Numbered from the stretch's first letter, positions 17,364 to 26,191 are shown. The stretch is 53,023 nt of DNA from Acidimicrobiia bacterium (GCA_024762335.1 JANTHO010000010.1:1-53023); one strand, 5' to 3'. Numbers and translations are program-made. Notes: generated by a model from the sequence alone, not told the origin.

Positions 17364-18827
17364 ATGACCGAACGTCGTACCGAGCGATCCGGACCCAACC
17401 CGCTGCTGGCCGCCACGGCGTCGGCACTGTTGCCGGGCGCCGGACAGTGGCTGGCCGGCGATCGCAAGAAGGCACGCAACCTTTTCATCATCGACGCCCT
17501 CGTGCTGCTCGTGCTCCTGTTCTTCTTCCACGACAAGGTCTCCCTCGTCACCGCGTTCGTCAAACCGACCTCGATGGTGATGATGATGATCGTCAACATC
17601 CTCACCCTCGGCTACCGCGTGTGGGCGGCCGACGACGCCTACCGCACGGCATCTGAATCCGGACCATCGGTGAGCCGGGTCGCCGGCCTCGTCGCGATGA
17701 TCGCGCTCGGTCTCTTCATCATGGTTCCGCACGTAGTGTTCGGCTACTACGACCTCGTCCAGTACAGCCTCATCACAACGGTGTTCGACGGCGGCGAGGC
17801 CGCGGCGGCAACCACGACGGCCCCCACAACGACCGTTCAGGGCGCGACCGGCGACACGGCCTCAGGGACGGCGGCCGGGTCCACCTCCTCGACCACAACG
17901 ACCGTTGCCGTGGAGGAAACACCCTGGGAGGACCTCGATCGGCTCAACATCTTGCTCCTCGGAGGAGACTTCGGAGTCGGCCGCACGGGCATCCGGACCG
18001 ACACGATGATCACCGTCAGTATCGATCCGAAGACGGGTGAGGCGGCGATGTTCCAGGTCCCGCGCAACTGGACGTATGCGCCGCTGCCGGAGGGGATGGG
18101 CATCTGGGACTGCAACTGCTATCCGGAACTCATCAACGAACTCTGGATTCAGGGTGAGCGGCACCCCGATGCGTTTCCCGGACCCGGATCGCCGTCGGAG
18201 AACGCCGTGAAAGGCGTCATCTCCGAATTCCTCGGAATCCCAATCCACTACTACGCCCTCGTGAATCTCGATGGGTTCGTCGACATCATTGATGCCATCG
18301 GCGGCGTCGACATCTACGTGCCAGAGAAGATCGTCGACGACGAGTACCCGCTGCTGGACGGAACACTCACGAAACTCGTCATCGAGCCCGGTCAGCAGCA
18401 CATGAACGGTGAGGAAGCGCTCCAGTATGCGCGAACGCGCCACGCCGACAGCGACTACTTCCGGATGAATCGCCAGAAGTGCGTTCTCGAAGCAGCCATG
18501 CGAGAGACCGATCCGACATCCCTCATCCGGAACTTCGGGAAATTCGCCGACGTGATCAAGAACACGGTCACGACCGACATCCCGATCGACCTGCTTCCCA
18601 AACTCATCGAACTGATGCCCAAGGTCGACATGGACGAAGTCGTGTCGGTCCGCTTCATCCCGCCCGAGTACCACCTCAAGTATCGCGACGACGGGGGGTT
18701 GGGGCGCATCGCCAACATCCCTCTGGTCCACGAGCACGTCCAACTCGTGATCAACGATCCTGAGCGGGCGAAGGTCGAACTCAACCTGCAGGAGTCGGAG
18801 GAGTGCCCGACGGCTCCGGGTACCTGA
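17364..18827 (+). CDS. LCP (LytR-CpsA-Psr) family glycopolymer ligase with multi-helix N-terminus
   Basis: 487 residues. The LCP domain starts near 194 (LNILLLGGDFGVG) with TDTM near 213 and the Arg-rich block RTRHADSDYFRMNRQ near 356; these residues bind the pyrophosphate of polyprenyl-linked glycans. Such enzymes transfer wall glycopolymers to peptidoglycan outside the cell. Instead of one N-terminal helix there are about three (roughly 30-130), preceded by a PGAGQW-G-KKA motif. A Thr/Ser/Ala-rich linker (about 145-185) joins them to the catalytic domain. The start at 17364 follows TACCAT (17352-17357) by 6 bases, suggesting a leaderless transcript. Divergent from the flippase-transferase gene. 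Confidence 0.88.
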   Translation: MTERRTERSGPNPLLAATASALLPGAGQWLAGDRKKARNLFIIDALVLLVLLFFFHDKVSLVTAFVKPTSMVMMMIVNILTLGYRVWAADDAYRTASESGPSVSRVAGLVAMIALGLFIMVPHVVFGYYDLVQYSLITTVFDGGEAAAATTTAPTTTVQGATGDTASGTAAGSTSSTTTTVAVEETPWEDLDRLNILLLGGDFGVGRTGIRTDTMITVSIDPKTGEAAMFQVPRNWTYAPLPEGMGIWDCNCYPELINELWIQGERHPDAFPGPGSPSENAVKGVISEFLGIPIHYYALVNLDGFVDIIDAIGGVDIYVPEKIVDDEYPLLDGTLTKLVIEPGQQHMNGEEALQYARTRHADSDYFRMNRQKCVLEAAMRETDPTSLIRNFGKFADVIKNTVTTDIPIDLLPKLIELMPKVDMDEVVSVRFIPPEYHLKYRDDGGLGRIANIPLVHEHVQLVINDPERAKVELNLQESEECPTAPGT

Positions 18828-19187
18828 TCAACCCAACCGCGTGTCGGTACGGCGGTATCGGACTCCTTCGAGCAGAGACTCCGAGCGCCATTCGCCGAGC
18901 GGCGTGTGCTCCAACGGTGCAGGCGGGACATCCTCTTCGACGACATCATCGGCGTCGGGGTCGGCGGCTTCTCCATAGGCACGGAATGAACGTTGCGCGT
19001 ACTTGGTGGCCGGATCGACGACGACGGTAATATCATCGACCGCGACCTCGACAACGGCCGGATCATCGACGATCGGAGCGGTCGGTGTTACAACCGCGTA
19101 CCGGCCCTTCGACACCATCGGCGGTGACGCCGACCGCTGCGTCGGTTCGAGTCGCGGTCCCGGTTTGAATTGCTTCGGTGCCGGCAT
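18828..19187 (-). CDS. Acidic hypothetical protein
   Basis: 119 residues from the ATG at 19187, which has AAGGGGA 8 bases upstream; a longer frame to 19367 is not supported. No signal peptide or membrane helix. The middle is acidic (ADDVVEEDV-type runs) and Pro-rich, and the C-terminus is basic. No family recognised. The stop abuts the stop of the convergent LCP gene with no spacer. It lies downstream of the PspC unit on the same strand, 71 bases after the two-helix protein. Confidence 0.55.
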   Translation of the reverse strand: MPAPKQFKPGPRLEPTQRSASPPMVSKGRYAVVTPTAPIVDDPAVVEVAVDDITVVVDPATKYAQRSFRAYGEAADPDADDVVEEDVPPAPLEHTPLGEWRSESLLEGVRYRRTDTRLG

Positions 19188-19258
19188 GCCGTCAGTCCCC
19201 TTGTAGCCCTGGGGCCATCGTACACCACCGGTCATGTGGCGGGAATAGGGCGGTGGTC

Positions 19259-19450
19259 TCAACCGCGGCCGGAACGACTCGAAGCGACGGCCGAGATAGC
19301 GATCCCGACGCCGAGCAGCACGAGAGCACCTGGAACGAGCCAGACACCGAGATCGGAGGGCAGCCATTCCCGGAGCGGGACCGCGATCGCCATCACGATG
19401 AAAAGCATCCCGAAGATGAATGAGAGTGTGTCGAATCGATGACGGTACAT
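19259..19450 (-). CDS. Small two-helix membrane protein
   Basis: 63 residues with two hydrophobic helices (about 8-25 and 35-55) and a short basic tail. The ATG at 19450 is preceded by GGGAGGGC and lies 4 bases after the stop of the PspC/toast-rack gene, so the two are likely co-translated. The longer frame to 19588 overlaps that gene and is not supported. Probably an accessory of the envelope-stress module; no family name can be given. Confidence 0.65.
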   Translation of the reverse strand: MYRHRFDTLSFIFGMLFIVMAIAVPLREWLPSDLGVWLVPGALVLLGVGIAISAVASSRSGRG

Positions 19451-19454
19451 GTGT

Positions 19455-20684
19455 TCAGCCCTCCCAGCCTTGCCAACGGTCGGTGATGACAACCGATCCG
19501 ACTCCGACGCTTGCATCGATGCTGAACGTCGGAGTGTCCTGGTCGGCGATCTCCGTTCCGTCCTTGCGGGTGACCCCCAGACCCGCACTCTGGGATCCGA
19601 ACACGTCCACTGAACCGATGCCCGCCTTGGCCTTGACGATGGCCGACGGAGGATCGGGAAGCCAGATCCTCACCTCTCCAACACCCAGCCTGGCGCTGAC
19701 GGGGATCGGGTACAGATCTGTTCGATCATCCGCCGGCGGCTCGAACCATCGCAGGTCGATCTCGAGAACACCCGCGTCGTGCTCGTAGCTGTACGCCACG
19801 CGCTCCAGGTCCTCGATCGACTGGACCCGGACGTACCGCTCCCCCGCCTCGCCGTTGATCGACCAGGCCGGAGCGCCCAGGCTCGCGAGGAACAGGACCG
19901 GGGTCAGGATGAGGCCGACGACGATCAGCCAGCGGGCCCGTCCGAACAGCGTCCCGATCAGCAGTCCAAGACCGACGATCCCGACCGTCAGAGCCACATA
20001 GTGAACCGGATCGGGGAACAGCACACCGGCGGCGTCGAGCATCGCGAGGCCACCGATGCCGATGAGAAGCGCTGCCACGGTGAGTCGTCCCAGGATCGAA
20101 CGTGGCTTCTGCGGCTTCGGATCTTTCGTCATTGTGCGAGGTGCGACCGCGACGCTCGCGGACGTAGCGGCGTTCGGCTCCGGGGCCTCCTGGACGGTCG
20201 CCCGCGTCCCGGTCGGGACGTCGGGAGCCGATCCGGCACCGTCACCCGCCGGGTCCCCATCGTCGGGACCGGACTTCCCTGTCTTGAGATCACCCCGATA
20301 GAGGAGAACTCCGGCGACGAGCAGGATCCCGGCGAACAGGAACTTGCCGGAGATCGGGAAGAAGTGGAATCCGGACAGCAGGATGATCGCCCCCACACCG
20401 ATCAGGACCGCGCCGACCACCATGGCCGTATTCGACGTGTCGAAACCTTCGATCCATTCCGTAATCAGCGGTTCATCGGATCCCTCATCCGGGATGAGGA
20501 GCCAGCCGAGGCCGTACAAGATCGCGCCTGCGCCCCCGAACACGGTCAGGAGGATGAAGCCGACACGGAACCAGGTCGGGCTGATGTCGAACCGCCTACC
20601 GAGACCCGATGCGACTCCTGCGATTGCCCGATCCTCGAGCGGGCGCCTCAGCGTCGGTGTTGGTGAATGTGCTGATGTGCTCAT
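19455..20684 (-). CDS. PspC-domain membrane protein with C-terminal toast-rack domain
   Basis: 409 residues from the ATG at 20684. A PspC domain (about 12-66, LEDRAIAGVASGLGRRFDI) is followed by membrane helices to about 130, a Pro/Ala/Asp-rich linker, two or three more helices (about 195-280), and a C-terminal beta-rich domain (about 290-409) with repeating VGVGSV-type turns typical of the toast-rack/LiaF C-terminal family. Such proteins sense or transmit envelope stress. Divergent from a PspC-bearing histidine kinase gene with an intergenic region carrying a repeated motif, and followed at 4 bases by a small membrane protein. Confidence 0.82.
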   Translation of the reverse strand: MSTSAHSPTPTLRRPLEDRAIAGVASGLGRRFDISPTWFRVGFILLTVFGGAGAILYGLGWLLIPDEGSDEPLITEWIEGFDTSNTAMVVGAVLIGVGAIILLSGFHFFPISGKFLFAGILLVAGVLLYRGDLKTGKSGPDDGDPAGDGAGSAPDVPTGTRATVQEAPEPNAATSASVAVAPRTMTKDPKPQKPRSILGRLTVAALLIGIGGLAMLDAAGVLFPDPVHYVALTVGIVGLGLLIGTLFGRARWLIVVGLILTPVLFLASLGAPAWSINGEAGERYVRVQSIEDLERVAYSYEHDAGVLEIDLRWFEPPADDRTDLYPIPVSARLGVGEVRIWLPDPPSAIVKAKAGIGSVDVFGSQSAGLGVTRKDGTEIADQDTPTFSIDASVGVGSVVITDRWQGWEG

Positions 20685-20731
20685 GGCATCATCATGGACC
20701 GGATCACCGCTCGGCGGTATGGGGAATGGTC

Positions 20732-20767
20732 CTGGGACATCCCTGAGGTCTCGGGGACATCTCAGGG
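20732..20767. promoter_or_regulatory. Candidate operator: direct repeat GGGACATC in a divergent promoter
   Basis: GGGACATC occurs at 20734-20741 and again at 20754-20761, exactly 20 bases apart, each followed by a CTGAGG- or TCAGGG-like extension. CCTGAG (20742) and CTCAGG (20761) also form an inverted pair. Two helical turns of spacing on one face of the DNA suits a dimeric response regulator. The LuxR-type regulator of the adjacent operon is the obvious candidate, by position only. Confidence 0.5.
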
Positions 20768-20815
20768 TCGTCACCGGTTGTCGGATGGGCGCTCCTGTGA
20801 CAACATCATCACCGT

Positions 20816-22042
20816 ATGGAGACAACGGGTACATCGGAGAAACATCGGCGAACATCCGGTGTCCGCGTTCTGACAGGCCGTCTGACGAGGTCGACCGATG
20901 ACCGCATGATCGCCGGACTCGCCGGAGGCATCGCTGCACGGCTCGGAGTGTCGACCGTCTACGTCCGCGCCGCGTTCCTGGCCCTCGCCCTGGCCGGTGG
21001 CGTCGGTGTGCTCTGTTACGTCGTCGGCTGGCTCATCACCCCCGACCAGAGGCACTACGGATCGCTGATCGTCGCCGAGGAGCCTCCGACGACCACCCAG
21101 CGCATCGGCTTGATCCTCGCGTTCGTGGCGGTGCTCATCGCTCTCGACGCCCTCGGCCTTTGGTTCGGCCCGGTCGTGTGGCCGACCGTGCTCTTCCTCT
21201 TCGGCGGCGCCCTCATCTGGGACCGATCCAGTGCAGAGGCACGCGAGCGGATGGCCCGCTTTGCACGACCCTCCGAGGGCGATCAGCCGCGAAGCCGCAC
21301 GCAGATCTTTGCGGGTGTGACACTGATGGTCGTCGGAGTCGTCGTCGTTCTCGCCTCCATTCAGTCGTTCCAGTCGCTGGGACCGGTGGCGATCGCGGTG
21401 CTGCTGACGACGGCGGGGTTCATGCTGCTGTTCGGACCGTGGGTGTGGGGACTCTTCGAAGACCTCAGCGACGAGAGGACGGCCAGGATCCGGTCGGAGG
21501 AGCGGGCCGAAATGGCCGCGCATCTCCACGATTCAGTCCTGCAGACACTCGCAATGATCCAACGAACCGACGACCCGCAGCGCATGATCACGCTCGCACG
21601 CGCCCAGGAACGAGACCTTCGCGTCTGGCTGTTCGAGCCGGCACGTGGACCCGCCGGCGGATCCGTTCGCGAAGCCATCGGGGACGCTGCGGCGAAGGTC
21701 GAGGCGACATTCGACACTCCCATCGAAGTGGTCGTCGTTGGCGACTGCACCCTCAACGACCGGTTCACGCCGCTCGTCGGAGCCGCGAGTGAAGCCATGG
21801 CCAACGCCGCGAAGCACTCCGGGGCACGGACCATCTCCGTCTACGTGGAGTGTTCCAACGAATCCGTCGAAGCGTGGATCACCGACCAGGGTTCCGGTTT
21901 CGATCCGGACACCGTCTCTCACGACCGAAGAGGGATCGCGGAGTCGATCATCGCCAGGATGGCCCGGTCCGGCGGTGAGGCAACGATCATCTCCGAGCCG
22001 GGTGAAGGCACCGAAGTCCATTTACGAACGGAGATCCGATGA
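20816..22042 (+). CDS. PspC-domain sensor histidine kinase, HisKA_3 type
   Basis: 408 residues. A PspC domain (about 22-75, STDDRMIAGLAGGIAARLG) leads into membrane helices to about 215, then a HisKA_3 dimerisation domain with the phosphoacceptor in HLHDSVLQTL (His238) and an ATPase domain with N-box SEAMANAAKHSG and G-box-like DQGSGFD. PspC fused to a NarL-type kinase is known in actinobacteria and fits a LiaS/envelope-stress role. The stop overlaps the start of the response regulator (ATGA). The N-terminal start at 20816 has no clear Shine-Dalgarno. Confidence 0.9.
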   Translation: METTGTSEKHRRTSGVRVLTGRLTRSTDDRMIAGLAGGIAARLGVSTVYVRAAFLALALAGGVGVLCYVVGWLITPDQRHYGSLIVAEEPPTTTQRIGLILAFVAVLIALDALGLWFGPVVWPTVLFLFGGALIWDRSSAEARERMARFARPSEGDQPRSRTQIFAGVTLMVVGVVVVLASIQSFQSLGPVAIAVLLTTAGFMLLFGPWVWGLFEDLSDERTARIRSEERAEMAAHLHDSVLQTLAMIQRTDDPQRMITLARAQERDLRVWLFEPARGPAGGSVREAIGDAAAKVEATFDTPIEVVVVGDCTLNDRFTPLVGAASEAMANAAKHSGARTISVYVECSNESVEAWITDQGSGFDPDTVSHDRRGIAESIIARMARSGGEATIISEPGEGTEVHLRTEIR

Positions 22043-22671
22043 CGACCATCTACCTCGTCGACGACCACGAGCTCTTCCTCAGCGGTGTGCGCTCCGAACT
22101 TTCCGAGCGTTTCGAGGTCGTCGGCTGGTCCACCGATGTCGATACGGCAACAGACGAGATCAGGAAAGCACGCCCCGATGTTGTGCTCGTCGACGTGCAC
22201 ATGCCCGGCGGCGGCGGACTCGCCGTCGTTCGGAACATCCATGAGACCAATCCCGACATCCGATTCTTGGCGCTCTCCGTGTCCGACGCACCCGAGGACG
22301 TGATCGCCATGATCCGTGCCGGGTCACGGGGCTACGTCACCAAGTCGATCGATCCGACATCGCTCGCCGATGCGATCGAGCGCGTCGCTTCCGGAGACGC
22401 CGTGTTCTCCCCGAAGTTGGCCGGTTTCGTGCTCGACGCGTTCTCCGACACCGAGCCGGTCGAATTCGACCCGGAACTGGATCGACTGACCCCGCGTGAG
22501 CGGGAAGTGCTGCGCCAGATCGCCCGCGGGTACGCCTACAAGCAGGTCGCTACCCGTCTCTCGATCTCGGTCAAGACCGTCGAGACCCATGTGTCCGCCG
22601 TTCTTCGCAAGCTCCAGTTGTCCAATCGTCACGAGCTTGCGCGGTGGGCAACGGAGCGACGGATCGTGTGA
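22039..22671 (+). CDS. LuxR/NarL-family response regulator
   Basis: 210 residues. The receiver domain has the acidic pair Asp8-Asp9, the phosphorylation site Asp52 in LVDVHMPG, and the conserved lysine in GYVTKS. The C-terminal LuxR-type helix-turn-helix (about 145-205) is seen in LTPREREVL and VATRLSISVKTVETH. Cognate partner of the PspC-containing kinase, with which it shares a four-base overlap. It probably controls the neighbouring PspC genes through the repeats at 20732-20767, and perhaps the YvlD-like gene downstream. Confidence 0.92.
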   Translation: MTTIYLVDDHELFLSGVRSELSERFEVVGWSTDVDTATDEIRKARPDVVLVDVHMPGGGGLAVVRNIHETNPDIRFLALSVSDAPEDVIAMIRAGSRGYVTKSIDPTSLADAIERVASGDAVFSPKLAGFVLDAFSDTEPVEFDPELDRLTPREREVLRQIARGYAYKQVATRLSISVKTVETHVSAVLRKLQLSNRHELARWATERRIV

Positions 22672-22684
22672 CAGGTGGGAAGTA

Positions 22685-22757
22685 GGAAGTAGAAAGTAGA
22701 GAGTAGAGAGAGGGTGGGGCTTGTCTTTCTGCTCTCTACTCTCTACTTTCTACTCTC
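22685..22757. repeat. Seven-base repeats forming a 23-bp perfect hairpin
   Basis: Units of the kind GGAAGTA, GAAAGTA and GAGAGTA run with a period of seven. The downstream arm (22732-22754) is the exact reverse complement of 22688-22710, leaving a 21-base loop. The 3' arm ends 3 bases before the ATG of the YvlD-like gene, leaving no room for a separate Shine-Dalgarno. It could act as a terminator for the two-component operon or as a translational gate. Confidence 0.8.
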
Positions 22758-23111
22758 ATGAACCTTCTCTGGAGAATCGTTCTCAACGCAGCGGCGGCTT
22801 GGCTGACGGTGTGGGTCGTCCCCGGCCTCACCTATGAGGGCGAGTGGTGGAGATGGGTGATCTTCGGTGCGGTGATCGGTCTCATCAATGCCGTCATCAA
22901 GCCCATAGCGAAGCTCCTCACAATTCCGATCCGCATCATGACGCTCGGCCTCTTCACTCTGGTCATCAACGTCGGACTGATGACGCTGGCCATCTGGTTC
23001 GCGAGCGATTCCGGAGTGGGACTCTCGAGTGATTCGATCTGGTCCGCGCTGCTCGGCGGGCTTGTGCTCACCGTCGTTGGCTCGATCCTGAACCTGATCG
23101 CCAACGACTGA
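22758..23111 (+). CDS. YvlD-like membrane protein (Phage_holin_4_2 family)
   Basis: 117 residues, four membrane helices. The blocks VVPGLTYEG, IGLINAVIKPIAKLLTIPI and LVINVGLMTLAIW match the family named Phage_holin_4_2, whose members (for example YvlD of Bacillus) are chromosomal envelope proteins, not lysis holins. In Bacillus this gene sits with a PspC-like gene (yvlC), and here it follows the PspC two-component system, supporting a shared envelope-stress role. It starts directly after the hairpin repeat. Confidence 0.85.
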   Translation: MNLLWRIVLNAAAAWLTVWVVPGLTYEGEWWRWVIFGAVIGLINAVIKPIAKLLTIPIRIMTLGLFTLVINVGLMTLAIWFASDSGVGLSSDSIWSALLGGLVLTVVGSILNLIAND

Positions 23112-23153
23112 GTGACACCGATTTCGGTAACGTGAGATTCCAAGGGAGGCCTC

Positions 23154-24854
23154 ATGCGCACGCCACTTCGCCCGCTGCTCAGATTCCTATCGAAACGGCA
23201 CGTGCAGACCGGCCTCCTCGTCGGTGCCGCCGCCGCGATCGAAGCAAACCAGCCATCGCTCCTCCCCCGCCCGCGAACGGACCAGGCGCTCGTCGTCGCA
23301 GGCTCGTTCGCATCCGGGTACCTCGCAGGGAGCAGCTGTGCCCAGGCGACCGACCGGATCACGGTCGCCATCGCACACCGCGGCGCTTCTACCGTTCGTC
23401 CATATGGGCGTACGGCCCCTGCGGGCGCCACGCTCGCCGCCGTTGCCATCGCCGGTGGTGGCGCATACCTCTACCTCAAGGATCGCCTGGGACGCTACGC
23501 AGCGGACGATCGCATCCCTCCGGATGGCACCAATGTGGCCTGGACGCTCGCCGTCGGTACCGGTGTCGCAACCGCCGTCGGCAGCGTCATCATGGCCGAA
23601 CGCCGCCTCGCACGCTCAACAGCGGGGGTGCTCGCCCGCGCGGTGGGCGGGCCGACGGGTGCATGGATCCCCGCCACACACGCCGTGTTGGGCGGAATGG
23701 CCGTGGTCGGCGCCCGATCCGGATTCGGGGCGGTCCTGTCCAAGATCTCGGCTTCCAACAGTCGGACCGAAGCACGCTACGCCGAACCACCGGTTGCGCC
23801 CACCGTCAGCGGCAGCCCCGGAAGCGCCGTTGCGTTCGAAGATCTCGGGCTACAGGGCCGCCGGTTCGTTCTCGAAGCCTCGACGGGATCGAAGACCGAC
23901 GAAGTGCTCGAAGAGACCGGCGCTATGGACGCTGTGCGCGTGTTCGTCGGCGTGGAATCGGCTCCCACCATCGAAGAGCGTGTCGCCCTCGCTATCGAAG
24001 AGCTCCGCAGGACCGGCGCATTCGAACGGTCCCTGCTCGTGATCGGGTCTCCGGCGGGTACCGGATACTTCAACTACATCCCGATCGAAGCCGCCGAGTA
24101 CCTGACGCGGGGCGACGTTGCATCGGTGGCGATCCAGTACGGCTCCCTGCCTTCGATGCTCTCGATGTCGAAGGTTCCCCTGGCGATCGAACAGCATGCC
24201 GCTCTCCTGCGCGCCGTCAACGAGGAACTTTCGGATCGCGACCCTGAGGACCGGCCGCGGGTCGTTCTCTACGGCGAGAGTCTCGGGGCACAAACAAGCC
24301 AGGGGGCATTCATCGGCGGCGGTACGCGCATCCTCGACGATCTCGGGATCGATCGGGCTCTGTGGGCGGGAACACCCTACGGGTCGCGATGGCGACGAGA
24401 GTTGCTCGCTGGGGGACCCGGGGTTGATCCTTCCGTGTTCGGTACGTTCCGGTCGATCGACGACTACCGATCCCTCGACGAGGAGGCTCGATCGAAGATC
24501 CGGTTCTTCTTCTTGGATCACGATGAAGACCCGGTCACCCGTTTCGGGCTCGACCTGGTGTACCGGCGCCCCGATTGGCTCGGCGATCCAGCCACCCGAC
24601 TGCCGACGATCTCGAAGACCCAGCGGTGGGTTCCCGCCGTTACATTCTTCCAGACCGCAATCGACACCAAGAACGCGGCAACAGTCGTTCCAGGCGAGTT
24701 CAAGGCACTCGGACACGACTACCGCGCGGACCTCGCGGCTTTCGTCTCCGCCGCCTATGACCTCACGGACGTGACCGACGAGCAGATGAGCTGTATCGAG
24801 GCCCGCCTCCGTCGTTCCGAGGTCGAGCGGGCTGCCAAGATCGCCGACGGCTGA
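23154..24854 (+). CDS. Membrane alpha/beta-hydrolase, Abhydrolase_9 type
   Basis: 566 residues. About 230 N-terminal residues contain several hydrophobic segments, corresponding to the Abhydrolase_9_N membrane region. The C-terminal half is an alpha/beta hydrolase with the nucleophile elbow in GESLGAQTSQGAF (about 377-389) and a likely acid and histidine in FLDHDEDPVTRF and LGHDYRAD. The family is common in actinobacteria, including mycobacteria, and is probably a lipid or ester hydrolase at the membrane; no substrate is established. AAGGGAGG precedes the ATG at 23154. Neighbours deal with membrane lipids. Confidence 0.85.
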   Translation: MRTPLRPLLRFLSKRHVQTGLLVGAAAAIEANQPSLLPRPRTDQALVVAGSFASGYLAGSSCAQATDRITVAIAHRGASTVRPYGRTAPAGATLAAVAIAGGGAYLYLKDRLGRYAADDRIPPDGTNVAWTLAVGTGVATAVGSVIMAERRLARSTAGVLARAVGGPTGAWIPATHAVLGGMAVVGARSGFGAVLSKISASNSRTEARYAEPPVAPTVSGSPGSAVAFEDLGLQGRRFVLEASTGSKTDEVLEETGAMDAVRVFVGVESAPTIEERVALAIEELRRTGAFERSLLVIGSPAGTGYFNYIPIEAAEYLTRGDVASVAIQYGSLPSMLSMSKVPLAIEQHAALLRAVNEELSDRDPEDRPRVVLYGESLGAQTSQGAFIGGGTRILDDLGIDRALWAGTPYGSRWRRELLAGGPGVDPSVFGTFRSIDDYRSLDEEARSKIRFFFLDHDEDPVTRFGLDLVYRRPDWLGDPATRLPTISKTQRWVPAVTFFQTAIDTKNAATVVPGEFKALGHDYRADLAAFVSAAYDLTDVTDEQMSCIEARLRRSEVERAAKIADG

Positions 24855-24859
24855 TCGGG

Positions 24860-26191
24860 TCAGAGCGCCTCGACGACGGCTTCGACAACGGCCCTCCGGT
24901 CGTCCATCATTCCCTTGTAGATGTCGGCGTTCCGTGACCGACGCCATCCTCGCCAGGCCTGCCAGATCAGTATGCCGCGCTCGTAAAGGGCAAACAGGGC
25001 GTACATGTAGAGCGGCATGACGAGCAGCACCGCAGCAACTCCCGAGATCCCGGACCAGGTCCACCCCGACCATCCCGCGACCCCCCATGTGATCGAGAAC
25101 AGCAGGATCGCAGCACCGGGTTTCACCGTTGCCGCAACGGCCGGAGCGAGTTTGAACCGGCCGATCAGCCAGAGGAGGAAGAGCGGAACGATGTTGATCG
25201 CCAACCCGATGAAGGCGAACGGGAGAAGGAGGATCCCCACCAGTGTGTTCCAGCCCATCCGTTTCAGGAACGAACGGCGATCACCGAACGATCCGATCAT
25301 CTGCCGGTCGTTGATACCCGCGGCGTCGAGATCTGCCGTGTACTGATCCAGCGACTCCTTGATTCCGGCCTTCGCCGCGGTCGACCGTTGCGCCAGGGCG
25401 TTTGCGACTTCGGATTCGGCTCCGTAGTCGATGTCGACGGGAGCGCCCGGAACGCTGCGAAGAGCGATCGACGCTGCCTCCGTGAGCACCCGCTCCTCCT
25501 CCCAGTCGACGTAGTCGGGGGCCGATCTTCGCAACATCTCCTCGATATCTGCGGTCAGCCGTCTGACCGCTTCCCGGTTCGACGCATCCTGAGGAGTACC
25601 CGGCGGGGCGTAGCGATCGATCTCCTCGTCGAGATCGAGCGGCCTTCCGACGTTGACCCAGACTTTGGAGCGAAGTGATCCTTTGTCGTCGTAGTGGATG
25701 CCGGACGGAATGATCTGGATCCCTTCGACACCGGAGGCCCTGGCACCCAGAGCGATCCGGGCGGCTCCCGTCTTGACCCGTGCAATCGCCGGGTCGTCAA
25801 CGGTGATGCCCTCCGGGAAGATCATCACGAGATCGCCCTCGGCGAGCGCGTCGTACGTCGACCGGAACATCTGGTCGTTCCCTGCCGGGCCCTTGTCCTC
25901 CGGCTTGTGCGTCGGGATCGCCCTTACGAACTTCATGATCTGTTTCGCGATCGGGATCCGCCAGATCACATCCCGGGCGATAAACCTGGGGACCCGATCG
26001 AGGGCATAGGCCTGGATGAGCGCGTCCGCGAAACCTCCGAAGTGGTTCGAGACGGTGAGCTGAGGCCCCGAGGCAGTGGAACCCGGCTGTCCCCGAACCT
26101 CCACGCTCCGGTAGATCAGGCGGACTGCAAGACCGGCGATGTTCTTGAGGATGCGCTCTCGTCGACTAAAGCCGATCGTTCGATCCTGCAT
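24860..26191 (-). CDS. Glycerolipid acyltransferase (PlsC-like) with C-terminal membrane helices
   Basis: 443 residues from the ATG at 26191, which has GGGGAG about 10 bases upstream; a GTG at 26224 overlaps the preceding gene. The acyltransferase domain (about 15-230) has SNHFGGFADAL, giving H-X5-D instead of the H-X4-D of classical PlsC, and the FPEGITV block. H-X5-D is seen in the Gpt2-like branch, which acylates glycerol-3-phosphate. The C-terminal region (about 300-420) has three or four membrane helices. It probably acts in phospholipid synthesis at the inner membrane. It lies 8 bases after the P-type ATPase stop, as in an operon. Confidence 0.83.
   Translation of the reverse strand: MQDRTIGFSRRERILKNIAGLAVRLIYRSVEVRGQPGSTASGPQLTVSNHFGGFADALIQAYALDRVPRFIARDVIWRIPIAKQIMKFVRAIPTHKPEDKGPAGNDQMFRSTYDALAEGDLVMIFPEGITVDDPAIARVKTGAARIALGARASGVEGIQIIPSGIHYDDKGSLRSKVWVNVGRPLDLDEEIDRYAPPGTPQDASNREAVRRLTADIEEMLRRSAPDYVDWEEERVLTEAASIALRSVPGAPVDIDYGAESEVANALAQRSTAAKAGIKESLDQYTADLDAAGINDRQMIGSFGDRRSFLKRMGWNTLVGILLLPFAFIGLAINIVPLFLLWLIGRFKLAPAVAATVKPGAAILLFSITWGVAGWSGWTWSGISGVAAVLLVMPLYMYALFALYERGILIWQAWRGWRRSRNADIYKGMMDDRRAVVEAVVEAL

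Noticed and set aside
22685-22757. A CRISPR-like array in the short repeats here and at 50191-50280
   Set aside because: The units are seven bases long with no spacers of constant length, and no cas gene is present.
22758-23111. Phage holin, hence a prophage
   Set aside because: The family name is historical. The gene sits with PspC genes as in Bacillus yvlC-yvlD, and no other phage gene is near.
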